Assembly: GCF_000761215.1 (NCBI RefSeq)
Contig: NZ_CP009438.1
Coordinates: 6,800,501 to 6,864,500 of the forward strand
Direction of reading: 5' to 3'
Length of the DNA stretch: 64,000 nt
Origin: Streptomyces glaucescens
GTDB lineage: Bacteria; Actinomycetota; Actinomycetes; Streptomycetales; Streptomycetaceae
This document shows positions 49,808-58,893 of this stretch, piece by piece. The stretch's first letter is position 1. The number at the start of each line of letters is the position of its first letter. The notes beneath the pieces are model-generated. The model did no database searches, was not told the origin of the DNA, and saw only the letters and a list, made by a program, of their open reading frames with translations. The translations under genes and the position numbers were made by a program.

Positions 49808-49946
49808 GACAGTGCGAGTACCCGGATACGCACCCCGCCAGTCCCCGGCGGGATGATCACGGTACGGCGCGCCGGGGCACGAGGATCGGCGCGCGGCGGG
49901 AGCACGGCGCCCGCGAGCCGCCCGCACCCGGACGCGCCCGCCGGAT

Positions 49947-52763
49947 TCAGGCCAGCTGCCGGCGGACCAGCTCGTGCAGCCGCCCTCCCGTGTCGGCGAG
50001 GAGCTGGGCCGGCGGGCCCTGCTGGGCGACCTTGCCGTCCTCCATCACGATCACCCGGTCGGCGTCCAGCACGGTCGACAGCCGGTGCGCGATGACGACC
50101 CGGGTGGCCCGGAGCGCCTTGGTGCTCTCGATGACCCGCCGCTGGGTCTCGTTGTCCAGCGCGCTGGTCGCCTCGTCGAAGAAGAGGATGCGGGGCCGGC
50201 GGATCAGCGCCTGCGCGATCATCAGCCGCTGTCGCTGGCCGCCCGAGACCGCTTCGTTGCCCGCGACGATGGTGTGCAGACCCATCGGCATGCGCCGGAT
50301 GTCGTCCGCGAGCCCCGCCATCTCGGCCGCCGCCATCGCCTCCTCCTGGGTGTACGGCTCGGTGCCGCAGATGACGTCCAGGATCGACCCGGTGAACGGC
50401 TGGGCGTGCTGGAGCACCACCCCGCACTGCCGCCGCACGGCCGACCGGTCGAGCGCGGCCAGGTCCTGCCCGTCGTAGAGGACGCTGCCCGAGGTGGGAG
50501 GGTCGAAGCCGATCAGCAGCCGCAGCAGCGTCGACTTGCCGCAGCCGCTCGGCCCGACGATCGCCACGAACTCCCCTGGCCGGACGGCGAACGAGACGTC
50601 GTCGAGGACCAGCGGCCCGTCGTCGGAGTAGCGGAAGGAGAGCCGCCGTGCCTCGATCGCGCCGGACAGCCGTCCCGGCCGGGTGCTGGCCGTGCGCACC
50701 TCCGGCAGCTCCCGCAGCACCGGCTTGATCTGCTCGTACAGCGGCAGTGCCGCGACCAGCGACACGAACGCGCCGGTCAACTGGGTGACCGAGGTGAGCA
50801 GCATGGTCACCGAGGTGTGGAAGGCCAGGAAGTCGGCCGCCGACATCGCGCCCCGAGCCGGACCGGCGAGCAGCATGAACATCGCCAGCGAGCACAGCGG
50901 CAGGTGGACGGCGCCGAGCACCGCGCTCAGGTTCTTGATCCGGCCGAGCCGCTGCTGGAGCTCCCGGCTGCGCGCGAACTCACCCGCCCACGCGGCGTAC
51001 GCGTAGTTCTCCGCCGCCGCCACCCGCAGCTTCGGCAGGCCCCGCAGGGTCTGGAACGCCTGGTTGTTCAGCCGGTTGGTGAGCACCGTCAGCCGCCGCT
51101 GCCACCGCACCTGCCACAGTCCGAGGCCCAGGAAGACGGCGGCGATGACCACGAGCATGCCCAGCGCCGCCAGCGCCATCGGCGCGCTGTACCAGAGCAG
51201 CAGGCCCAGGTTCACCGCCCCGACCGTCACCGACTGGGCGACCGTGGGCCCGACGCCCGCCAGCAGCCACCGGACGGCGCTGACGCCCATCGCCGCGCTC
51301 GCCAGCTCGCCGGTGGACCGCCCCGCGAAGAACCTCGTCGGCAGCCGCAGCAGCCGGTCCCACACCGCCGGCTGGAGCGACGCCTCGATCCGGCCCTCCA
51401 GCCGCAGGATCGTCAGGTTCTGCAGCAGCATGAACGCCGCCGCGACCACACCGCCGACGATCACCGCCGCGCACACCGGCCCGATCAGGCCGGCCTGCGC
51501 CTTCGGCACGTACTCGCCGAGCACCTTGCCGGTGGCGACCGGCACCAGTGCGCCGATCGCCACCGTCACCAGCCCGCTGAGCAGCAGCGCCGTCAGATCG
51601 CGGCGGGTGCCCCGCACGCAGAACCGCAGCAGCCCCAGCGGGCCGGGCGGGCGGTCCGGCAGCGGCCGGTAGAACATCACCGCGCGCGGCTCGAACTCGG
51701 CCGCGTTCGCCTTCTCGACCGGCGTCCGGCGGCCGGTCGCCGGATGGACGGCCACATAGCCCCCGCGCCGCCACAGCAGCGCGACCGGCGCCCCGGACAG
51801 CGCCCGCCGGCCGACCAGCGGACCGACGTCCTCCCGCCACCAGGCGCCGTCCAGCCGGACCGCCCGGGTGCGCACCCGGGAGGCGAGCGCGATCCGCTCG
51901 ACCGGGTCGAGGCGGTCGCTCTCGGCGCCGCCGTGCCCCGGGTCGGCGAGCGTGATCCCGGCCGTCCGGGCCACCAGCCGGCACGCCGCGTAGGTGGCGT
52001 CCGTGTCGGCGGCCGTGACGCGCCGCTCCGAGGGGCGCCCGATGGCCGCCAGCAGCGTCCGGTCGGCCTGCGCGCGAACCCGCTCACCGGCCTGGATGCC
52101 GGCCGCGGTGCGCGTCTCGTGGGTGCGCTCCAGCTGCTCGATCCAGCGGTCGAGCGTGGTCAGCAGGCGGTACTGCTGGTCCACCATGCTCTGCCACACC
52201 GCCGGGTCCATCAGCAGGTCGGCGGCGGCCTCCGCGCCGTACAGCGCGCCGTACTGGACGCTGCCGGGCGGCACCTGCATCCAGAACACGTCGTCGTCGG
52301 CCACCCCGGCCGCGCCCTGGGACGCCATCGGCGCCTGGAAGAGCACCGACAGACCGCGGCCCACGCCCAGCGCGAGGGCGTGCTCCAGCGGGCTCGTCGC
52401 CGGCGGCACGTACCGCGGGTTGCCGTACTCGTCGTACGACCACGTCTGGCCGGCCGCCGGCTGGTACAGCTCGCGCAGGCCGATACGGCGCACCACGCAG
52501 TCCCGCACCGGCCTGGCCACCAGCGTGTGCCGCGCTCCCGCGACCGGACCGAGCAGCAGGGTGCCCGCCTCCAGGCGGCCCAGGTGGTGCCAGGTGCCCT
52601 GCTGCGCCGCGTCCACCGCGAACAGGTCCAGCGCACCCGCCGCGACCAGCCACAGCACCTGCGGACCCGCCAGGTCGAGCCGGGTCAGGGCCGACCCGTC
52701 GACCGGCACGCCCAGTGAGCCCAGCGCCCCGAGGACCAGGTCGCCGTCGTCGGCCGTCGTCAT
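49947..52763 (-). CDS. NHLM-type bacteriocin export ABC permease/ATPase
   Basis: A 938-residue fused ABC transporter. An N-terminal domain of about 370 residues lacks a C39 peptidase and resembles the cyclic-nucleotide/regulatory-like front of NHLM_micro_ABC2 proteins. Six transmembrane segments follow (about residues 395-680). The ATPase has Walker A GPSGCGKST, signature VSGGQRQR and Walker B ILFFDEATSALD. It would pair with the peptidase-containing ABC protein upstream to export a leader-cleaved peptide. Its ATG lies one base after that gene's stop, so the two are coupled. Confidence 0.88.
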   Translation of the reverse strand: MTTADDGDLVLGALGSLGVPVDGSALTRLDLAGPQVLWLVAAGALDLFAVDAAQQGTWHHLGRLEAGTLLLGPVAGARHTLVARPVRDCVVRRIGLRELYQPAAGQTWSYDEYGNPRYVPPATSPLEHALALGVGRGLSVLFQAPMASQGAAGVADDDVFWMQVPPGSVQYGALYGAEAAADLLMDPAVWQSMVDQQYRLLTTLDRWIEQLERTHETRTAAGIQAGERVRAQADRTLLAAIGRPSERRVTAADTDATYAACRLVARTAGITLADPGHGGAESDRLDPVERIALASRVRTRAVRLDGAWWREDVGPLVGRRALSGAPVALLWRRGGYVAVHPATGRRTPVEKANAAEFEPRAVMFYRPLPDRPPGPLGLLRFCVRGTRRDLTALLLSGLVTVAIGALVPVATGKVLGEYVPKAQAGLIGPVCAAVIVGGVVAAAFMLLQNLTILRLEGRIEASLQPAVWDRLLRLPTRFFAGRSTGELASAAMGVSAVRWLLAGVGPTVAQSVTVGAVNLGLLLWYSAPMALAALGMLVVIAAVFLGLGLWQVRWQRRLTVLTNRLNNQAFQTLRGLPKLRVAAAENYAYAAWAGEFARSRELQQRLGRIKNLSAVLGAVHLPLCSLAMFMLLAGPARGAMSAADFLAFHTSVTMLLTSVTQLTGAFVSLVAALPLYEQIKPVLRELPEVRTASTRPGRLSGAIEARRLSFRYSDDGPLVLDDVSFAVRPGEFVAIVGPSGCGKSTLLRLLIGFDPPTSGSVLYDGQDLAALDRSAVRRQCGVVLQHAQPFTGSILDVICGTEPYTQEEAMAAAEMAGLADDIRRMPMGLHTIVAGNEAVSGGQRQRLMIAQALIRRPRILFFDEATSALDNETQRRVIESTKALRATRVVIAHRLSTVLDADRVIVMEDGKVAQQGPPAQLLADTGGRLHELVRRQLA

Positions 52764-52764
52764 C

Positions 52765-54999
52765 TCACCGCTCCCTGACCAGCGCCGCGTACGCGCCGCC
52801 GCGCGCCACCAGCTCCTCGTGCCGCCCGCGTTCGACGACCGTGCCGTGCTGGAGGACCACGATCTCGTCGCTGTCCCGCACGGTGGACAGCCGGTGCGCG
52901 ATCACCACGCACGCGCAGCCGCGCCGCCGCAGGTTGTCCATCACCACCAGCTCCGTCTCCGCGTCGAGCGCGCTGGTCACCTCGTCCAGCACCAGGACGC
53001 TGGGGCGGCGCACCAGTGCCCGGGCGATCTCCAGGCGCTGGCGCTGCCCGCCGGAGAAGTTCCGCCCGTCCTGCTCGACCCGGCTGCGGATGCCGCCCGG
53101 ACGGCGCATCACCACGTCGTACAGCGCCGCGTCCCGCAGCGCCTCCTCGACCGCGTCGTCCGGGATCGACGGATCCCACAGCGCCACGTTGTCGCGGACC
53201 GTGCCCTCGAACAGGAACACGTCCTGGTCGACGAAGGAGACGGAGGCCGCGAGGGCCCCGCGCGGAATGTCCTCCAGGCGCTGCCCGTCGATCCGGATGA
53301 CACCCTCCCACGGGGTGTACAGACCGGCGATCAGCCGGGACACCGTCGACTTGCCGCTGCCCGAGCCACCGACCAGCGCGACCTGCTGCCCCGGTCCGAC
53401 GGTCAGGTCGAAGCCCGTCAGCAGCGGCTTGTCGAGCGGGCTGTAGCCGAAGGTGATGTTCTCCAGCCGCACGTGCCCGTGCAGCCGCCGTGCCGAATCG
53501 CCGCCCGGACGGTCGTAGAGCGGGTCCGCGCGGAAGTTCTCCACGTCCTTCAGCCGGGCCACGTCCGCCGCGAAGTCCTGGATGCGGCCCGCGACGCCGT
53601 TCAGCCGGGTCAGCGGGGCGCTGAAGCGGGTGACCAGCGCCTGGAAGGCGACCAGCAGACCCACCGAGACATGGCCCTCGACGGCCCGCATCCCGCCGAT
53701 CCACAGGATCAGCGCGCTGTTCAGCGTGGCCAGCGTCGGCGCCACCACGCCGAGCCAGGCGCTCGGCACACCGAGCCGCTGCTGCTCCTCCAGGGTGGTC
53801 GCGTGCTGCCCGGCCCACTTGCGGAAGTAGCCGTCCTCGCCGCCGGTCGCCTTCATCGTCTCGATGAGCTGGAGACCGGAGTAGGCGGTGTTCGTCAGCC
53901 GGGCGTTGTCCGCGCGCAGCTTCGCCGTCCGGGTCGCGCGCAGCCGGATCACCACCCGCATCGCGACGACGTTCAGCAGCGCCACCCCGACGCCGACGAA
54001 CGTCAGCTGCGGGTCGTACGTGTAGAGCAGCACCGCGTAGAGCACCACGACCACCGCGTCCACGCCCGCCGCCGCCAGGTCGCGGGCGAGGGTCTCGGCG
54101 ACCGCGTCGTTCGACTGGAGCCGCTGCACCAGGTCGGCCGGGCTGCGCTGGGAGAAGAAGGTGACCGGCAGCCGCAGCAGATGGCGCAGGAAGCGGGCGC
54201 TGGACAGGGTCGAGGAGACGATCCGGCCGTGGTGCAGGTTCGCCTGCTGCAGCCAGGTCAGCGCCAGCGTCAGCAGCACGCACGCGCCCATGGACGTGAA
54301 CAGCACACCGAGCAGCGAGGTGCGGCCGCCGATCAGGAACATGTCGATGTACGTCCGGCTCAGCGCCGGCACCGCCGCTCCGACCAGCACCAGCAGCAGG
54401 CTCGCCAGCACCGCGGCGGGCAGCGTGCCCGCCGTGCCGCGCAGCCGGGCGGGCATCGCGCCGAGCACACCGGGCCTGCGCCCGCCCCGGGTGAAGTCCT
54501 CGCCCGGCTCCATCACCAGCACCACACCGGTGAAGCTGCCGTCGAAGTCCTCCATCGGCACGAACCGGCGGCCCTTGCCGGGGTCGTTGACCCACACGCC
54601 GCGACGGCCGAACCGGCGGCCCATGCCGTCGTAGACGACGTAGTGGTTGAACTCCCAGAACAGCACGGCCGGCGCCTTGACCTCGGCGAGGGCGGCCAGG
54701 TCCATCTGCATGCCCTTGGCGGTCAGGCCGTAACCGCGCGCCGCCTTCAGCAGATTGCTGGCGCGCGAGCCGTCGCGGGAGACACCGCAGGCGATGCGCA
54801 GCTCCTCCAGCGGGACGTGCCTGCCGTAGTGGCCGAGCACCATCGCCAGGGAGGCGGCGCCGCACTCGACGGCCTCCATCTGGAGCACGGTGGGGGTGCG
54901 CACGGGGCGGCGGCGGCCCTTGGGGACCGTGCGCCGCGGCGGGGCGGCCCGGCGACGGCCCCGGGTTTCCTCGGCGGTGGCGGTCACGGCAGCAGCCAA
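52765..54999 (-). CDS. NHLM-type bacteriocin export ABC with C39 peptidase
   Basis: A 744-residue peptidase-permease-ATPase. The C39 double-glycine peptidase is at about residues 35-165, with Cys46 in MEAVECGAAS, His119 in FNHYVVYDG and Asp139 in VNDPGKG. Six transmembrane helices follow (about 180-460). The ATPase has Walker A GGSGSGKST, signature FSGGQRQRLEIA and Walker B VLVLDEVTSALD. It should cut the precursor after Gly-Gly and export the core. The 5' end overlaps the HlyD gene by 16 bp. Confidence 0.92.
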   Translation of the reverse strand: MAAAVTATAEETRGRRRAAPPRRTVPKGRRRPVRTPTVLQMEAVECGAASLAMVLGHYGRHVPLEELRIACGVSRDGSRASNLLKAARGYGLTAKGMQMDLAALAEVKAPAVLFWEFNHYVVYDGMGRRFGRRGVWVNDPGKGRRFVPMEDFDGSFTGVVLVMEPGEDFTRGGRRPGVLGAMPARLRGTAGTLPAAVLASLLLVLVGAAVPALSRTYIDMFLIGGRTSLLGVLFTSMGACVLLTLALTWLQQANLHHGRIVSSTLSSARFLRHLLRLPVTFFSQRSPADLVQRLQSNDAVAETLARDLAAAGVDAVVVVLYAVLLYTYDPQLTFVGVGVALLNVVAMRVVIRLRATRTAKLRADNARLTNTAYSGLQLIETMKATGGEDGYFRKWAGQHATTLEEQQRLGVPSAWLGVVAPTLATLNSALILWIGGMRAVEGHVSVGLLVAFQALVTRFSAPLTRLNGVAGRIQDFAADVARLKDVENFRADPLYDRPGGDSARRLHGHVRLENITFGYSPLDKPLLTGFDLTVGPGQQVALVGGSGSGKSTVSRLIAGLYTPWEGVIRIDGQRLEDIPRGALAASVSFVDQDVFLFEGTVRDNVALWDPSIPDDAVEEALRDAALYDVVMRRPGGIRSRVEQDGRNFSGGQRQRLEIARALVRRPSVLVLDEVTSALDAETELVVMDNLRRRGCACVVIAHRLSTVRDSDEIVVLQHGTVVERGRHEELVARGGAYAALVRER

Positions 55000-55790
55000 T
55001 CGACGGGACGCTGGTCGGCCAGGCGGATGGCGCCGGTGGCCAGCGTCATGGAGGTGAGGGGATGCGGCGGGCCGTCCGTGGTCGACCAGGCGTACCCGCT
55101 GGGCGTCGCCGCGGACCGGTCCAGGCGGACCAGTACGGCGACGGGACGGCCGTCCTCGGTGAACTGCTCGCCGAGCTGGCGGTCACCGAGGAACGCGCCG
55201 ATCCGCTGGGCGGTCTGGGGCGTGCGGTCCACGGACTCCACGTGGCCGCGCAGCACGCCGTACTCCTGCGTCGGCACCGTCTGCACGGTGAGGTCCACGG
55301 GGGCGTCGGCGGGGATGGCGGAGGCGTTCTCCGCGGGAACGTACACGGTCGCGTACAGCGGGGCGTCCTTCGCGGTGACCTTCTCCACGGCGGCCACGTT
55401 CGCGCCGGTCGGGACGATCTGGCCGATCGTCGCGGCCAGCGCGGTCAGCCGGCCCGCGGCGATCGTGCGGACCACGGTCTCGCCCCCGGCGGTCCGCACC
55501 CTCAGCAGGGGGGAGTCCGCGGGCAGCCGCTCACCCTCCTTCGCCAGGACCGCGGTGACCTGGCCCGCGACGGGGCTCTGCAGGACGTAGCTGCCCCGGC
55601 CGTGGGTGAGGATCGCGGGCGCGCTCACGGTGGAGGAGACACTGCCGGTCACCGCCCACACCGAGGCGGCGGCCATGGCGATCACCGTCACGGCCAGCAC
55701 GAGCCAGCCCTGCGGACGGGCGAGCCGTACGGGCAGGTCCAGCTCCTCGGGGGACTGGAGCCTGGCGAGGGCCTGCTGGCGGAACTGCAC
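54984..55790 (-). CDS. HlyD-family adaptor of bacteriocin export system
   Basis: A 268-residue membrane-fusion protein, short for the family. One transmembrane helix lies at about residues 27-50 (GWLVLAVTVIAMAAASVWAV). A biotinyl-lipoyl-like barrel follows (VLQSPVAGQVTAVLAKEGERL, TIAAGRLTALAATIGQIVPTGANVAAV) and then a beta-barrel domain. There is no long coiled-coil hairpin, as expected in a Gram-positive cell without an outer membrane. It fits the NHLM bacteriocin system secretion protein role. It is second in the operon after the peptide gene, 130 bp downstream of it. Confidence 0.88.
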   Translation of the reverse strand: MQFRQQALARLQSPEELDLPVRLARPQGWLVLAVTVIAMAAASVWAVTGSVSSTVSAPAILTHGRGSYVLQSPVAGQVTAVLAKEGERLPADSPLLRVRTAGGETVVRTIAAGRLTALAATIGQIVPTGANVAAVEKVTAKDAPLYATVYVPAENASAIPADAPVDLTVQTVPTQEYGVLRGHVESVDRTPQTAQRIGAFLGDRQLGEQFTEDGRPVAVLVRLDRSAATPSGYAWSTTDGPPHPLTSMTLATGAIRLADQRPVDWLLP

Positions 55791-55865
55791 GGAACTTCCC
55801 TCACCGGGTGAACTGCGGGGACTGCACTGATCACGGGACGCCGCGCACGCGCGACGGGATCCGAA

Positions 55866-55898
55866 GAGTCCCGGAGCCGGGACACGGCTCCGGGACTC
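55866..55898 (-). terminator. attenuator hairpin between peptide and transporter genes
   Basis: GAGTCCCGGAGCC (55866-55878) and GGCTCCGGGACTC (55886-55898) form a perfect 13-bp stem with a 7-base loop, 23 bp after the peptide stop and 75 bp before the HlyD start. There is no T-tract, so partial termination or 3'-end protection is more likely than full termination. It would raise peptide mRNA relative to transporter mRNA. Confidence 0.75.
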
Positions 55899-55920
55899 GG
55901 CGGGGCACCCTGGGGTGCGA

Positions 55921-56136
55921 TCAGAGACCGGCGACCAGGCTGGTGACCGGGGCGGTGTTCAGGCCGGTGACACCCTCGACCGTGCCGACGGCCGTGTTGA
56001 GCAGGCCGGAAACGGGGGCGATGCCCTCCACCAGGCCGGTGACGGTGCCCACGGCGTTCACCTGCAGGCCGCCGGAGACGTTGTCGAGCTCGGCGTCGGA
56101 GATCTCGACGGTCTCAACCTGGGGGGTGGAGTTCAT
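55921..56136 (-). CDS. double-glycine precursor peptide (bacteriocin-like)
   Basis: A 71-residue precursor. The leader (residues 1-23) is acidic and ends with EISDAELDNVSGG, a classic class II double-glycine leader for C39 cleavage. The 48-residue core begins LQVNAVGTVTG. It has no Cys, Lys, Arg or His, two Glu, about ten Val, eight Gly and seven Thr, and two imperfect repeats each starting AVGTV. With no Cys, lanthionine rings cannot form, and no modification enzyme is adjacent. GAAGGGAAG precedes the ATG. It may be a hydrophobic, aggregating or surface peptide rather than a cationic antimicrobial (inference). Confidence 0.85.
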   Translation of the reverse strand: MNSTPQVETVEISDAELDNVSGGLQVNAVGTVTGLVEGIAPVSGLLNTAVGTVEGVTGLNTAPVTSLVAGL

Positions 56137-56751
56137 GATGGAACTTCCCTTCGTATGGATATCTCACAAGGGGGGAGCGGCCCCCTCTGGGGGACAGACG
56201 GACGGCCGCGACCGCGGGCGCCGGGCGCCCCGTGCAGGGCGCCCTCGCGGCCCCCGCGGTGCGATGGATCAAAGCACGCGGCGACCTTCGTCCTCCACTC
56301 AACGACCCTTCTCACCAGCGCCTTTGCCGCCCGGGCGGTCGCAACCGTGCAGGTGCGCGCACGCCGTGTCGGCGACTTCTTCACATGCCGCACGGCATCG
56401 GCGCACGCCGCCCCTTGCCGTCCGCGCGGCGAATCCGGCACACCCGCCCCAATGGCGTACCCGGCCCCGCGGGGGTGTGCGGATCGACGGCGTCCGGTGA
56501 GCCCCTTGGGCATGCGATGTGCAGATCCCCTGAAGCCCGCGTTCCGCTTCACGGTCGTGACGCGAAGCGACCGACCGGTCCCCGAGGGTGAGGGGCCGGT
56601 GGTGCGGAGGGCCGTGCCGGCGCGGCGGGGTGAGGACCGCGTCGGGGGGCGCGCGGCGGGCGGGGGCCCGTCCGGCGGCGCGCCCGGCTGGGCGAGGACC
56701 GTCGGTCCGGCCCGGGTGACGACCGTCGGTCCGGCCTGGGCGAGGACCGTG
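56137..56751. other. intergenic region upstream of peptide gene
   Basis: This 615-bp gap should hold the peptide promoter. AGGGGG/CCCCCT arms near 56170-56190 could form a leader hairpin. At 56690-56750 a block with GAC(C)GTCGGTCCGGCC is directly repeated and flanked by CTGGGCGAGGACCGT twice. No supported gene is seen. Confidence 0.45.
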
Positions 56752-57165
56752 TCAGCCCAGCAGGGCGTAGACCGTGCTGGCCTGCGCCGCGAGATCCCCC
56801 GACGGCTCCGCCCTCAGCGCGACATCGGCGAACGCCATCCGGCGGCCCAGCTTGGTGAGCACCGCCGTCACCAGGACGTCCGCGCCGGTCACCGCGCGCT
56901 GGAAGGACGTCGACTGCTGAACCGTCGTCATCGGCACGAAGCCGCCCCGCGCCGCCGACACCGCGATCACCGTCGTCGTGTCCGCCGCGGCCATCAGCGC
57001 CTGCCCCGACAGCGCACCGCCCTCCCGCGCCAGCCGGTCCGACCAGGGCAGCCGCAGCGTCGCCCGGTCACTGCCCAACGCCTCGACCCTGAGGCCCAGT
57101 TCCAGCACCCAGGGGGCGAAGTTGGCGGAGAGGATCTTCTCGGCGTCGGCCGTGGTCATCGTCAT
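56752..57165 (-). CDS. PaaI-family hotdog thioesterase
   Basis: A 137-residue hotdog-fold protein of the PaaI/YiiD thioesterase type: FAPWVLELGLRVEALGSDRATLRLPWSDRLAREGGALSGQALMAAADTTTVIAV, where GGALSGQAL and MAAADT correspond to the helix entry and active-site region. These enzymes hydrolyse acyl-CoA thioesters. The ATG at 57165 is used; ATG 57159 two codons later is also possible. The substrate is unknown. It stands alone between the export cluster and the protease. Confidence 0.82.
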   Translation of the reverse strand: MTMTTADAEKILSANFAPWVLELGLRVEALGSDRATLRLPWSDRLAREGGALSGQALMAAADTTTVIAVSAARGGFVPMTTVQQSTSFQRAVTGADVLVTAVLTKLGRRMAFADVALRAEPSGDLAAQASTVYALLG

Positions 57166-57330
57166 GGGGAGACCTTTCCCCCCAACCCCGCGGTCCGCAC
57201 CGCGATCCGGCCGGTGTCGCACACCCGATTGAACGCCGCGCACCCGCCCTGCGTACCAGTGGCCATCCAGGCGCCCCCAGCAGCCGCCACCGGCGGCACG
57301 GACCCGGTCCCCCCAGGAGGTCGAGAAGTC

Positions 57331-58701
57331 TTGAGTCACAAGCGAATTCCGAAGCGCAAGGCCGTGCTGGCCGTCGGCGGCGTGGCGGCGCTCGGAGCGG
57401 CGGCCCTCCTGCTGCCGAACGCCAACGCGTCCCAGGACGGCACGGCGGACACCAAGGCCGCCCCGAGGACCCTGCGCGCCGCGGACGCCTCGGACCTCGC
57501 CGCCCGGCTCTCCGGGCTCCTCGGCGACGCCTTCGCCGGGTCGTACTACGACGCGGACCGGCAGCAGCTCGTCGTCAACGTGGTCGGCGACAACAACCAG
57601 CTCGTCGTCCAGGCCAAGAAGGCGGGCGCGGCGGTCCGCGAGGTGGACAACAGCACCACCGAACTCGAGGCCGCCGCGCGGACCCTGAAGAGCGAGGCCA
57701 CCATCCCCGGCACCGCGTGGGCCGTCGACCCCAGGAGCAACAAGATCCTCGTCACCGCCGACAGCACCGTCGCCGGCGGCGACTGGGACACGCTGGAGTC
57801 CACCGTGCGCGAACTCGGTCCCGGCATGGCCACCTTGCGCAGGTCCACCGGCACCTTCAAGACCTTCGCCTCCGGAGGCGACGCCATCTTCGGCGGGGGC
57901 GCCCGCTGCTCCCTCGGCTTCAACGTCACCGCGGGCGACGGCACCCCCGCCTTCCTGACCGCCGGTCACTGCGGTGTCGCTGCGGCGCAGTGGTCCGACA
58001 CCCAGGGCGGAGCCCCCATCGGCACCGTCGACCAGGCTGTCTTCCCCGGCCAGGGCGACTTCGCCCTCGTCAAGTACGACGACCCCGCGACCGAGGCGCC
58101 CAGCGAGGTGAACGCCGAGGGCCGGCGCGTCCCGATCCTCCAGGCGGCCGAGGCGGCCGTCGGCCAGCAGGTGTTCCGCATGGGCAGCACCACGGGACTC
58201 GCCGACGGCACGATCACCGGTCTGGACGCCACCGTCAACTACCCGGAGGGCACCGTCACCGGCCTCATCCAGACGAACGTCTGCGCCGAACCCGGCGACA
58301 GCGGCGGCGCGATGTTCACCCAGGACGGCCTCGCCCTCGGTCTGACCTCCGGCGGCAGCGGGGACTGCACGGTCGGCGGGGAGACGTTCTTCCAGCCGGT
58401 CACCACCGCGCTGGAGGCGGTGGGCGCGACGCTGGACGGCACCGGCACCGGCGACGCGGCGGGCGCCGGGGGAGCGGACGACGGCACAGGGGGAGCGGAG
58501 GAAGGCGCCGGGGGCGCGGAGGACGGCGCCGTCGGCGAGCAGGGCGCGGAGGACCAGCAGGGCGCCGGGGACGGAGAACAGGGCGCCGGCAACGGACAGC
58601 AGGGCGCCGGCAACGCAGAACAAGGAGCCGGCAACGGGCAGCAGGGCGCCGGTGACCAGACGGGCGGTACGGACGAGTCCGGCCTGACCGAGACCCACTG
58701 A
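57331..58701 (+). CDS. secreted chymotrypsin-fold (S1E, streptogrisin-like) serine protease
   Basis: A 456-residue preproprotease from TTG 57331 (AGGAGG 10 bases upstream). The signal peptide ends near residue 34 (NANAS). The propeptide runs to about residue 178, and the mature catalytic domain follows. The triad is His213 in TAGHCG, Asp243 in GDFALVKYDD and Ser324 in EPGDSGGAM. C193 and C214 form the first disulfide. After about residue 385 there is an unusual Gly/Gln/Glu/Asn-rich tail with QGAGNG repeats. Most streptogrisins lack such a tail. It probably nourishes mycelium from extracellular protein. Confidence 0.9.
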   Translation: MSHKRIPKRKAVLAVGGVAALGAAALLLPNANASQDGTADTKAAPRTLRAADASDLAARLSGLLGDAFAGSYYDADRQQLVVNVVGDNNQLVVQAKKAGAAVREVDNSTTELEAAARTLKSEATIPGTAWAVDPRSNKILVTADSTVAGGDWDTLESTVRELGPGMATLRRSTGTFKTFASGGDAIFGGGARCSLGFNVTAGDGTPAFLTAGHCGVAAAQWSDTQGGAPIGTVDQAVFPGQGDFALVKYDDPATEAPSEVNAEGRRVPILQAAEAAVGQQVFRMGSTTGLADGTITGLDATVNYPEGTVTGLIQTNVCAEPGDSGGAMFTQDGLALGLTSGGSGDCTVGGETFFQPVTTALEAVGATLDGTGTGDAAGAGGADDGTGGAEEGAGGAEDGAVGEQGAEDQQGAGDGEQGAGNGQQGAGNAEQGAGNGQQGAGDQTGGTDESGLTETH

Positions 58702-58726
58702 CCCGCACCCACCAGCGGGTCGGTGG

Positions 58727-58763
58727 AGGTGGTCCGGCCCTACGGCGGGGGGCCGGACCACCT
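58727..58763. terminator. bidirectional hairpin terminator
   Basis: AGGTGGTCCGGCCC (58727-58740) pairs perfectly with GGGCCGGACCACCT (58750-58763) around a 9-base loop. A smaller ACCCGC/GCGGGT hairpin precedes it. It separates the protease from the convergent SpoIIE gene. Confidence 0.85.
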
Positions 58764-58893
58764 TGTGCCTCCACGGGACGCACGCGATGCCGCACCGGTG
58801 AACGACGGGCCGCGGGAGCCCGCAGGAGCCCGCGCGACCTCCGGCCACGAACCACCCCTTCGCACCCCCTCGCCCCGCCCCGCGGAGCACCCC

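Noticed and set aside
55921..56136. Lanthipeptide precursor
   Set aside because: The leader is similar, but the core has no Cys and no lanthionine synthetase is nearby, so rings cannot be supported.
55915..57330. Upstream extension of the serine protease frame
   Set aside because: It crosses the peptide gene and thioesterase antisense; the TTG at 57331 with AGGAGG and a signal peptide is the real start.
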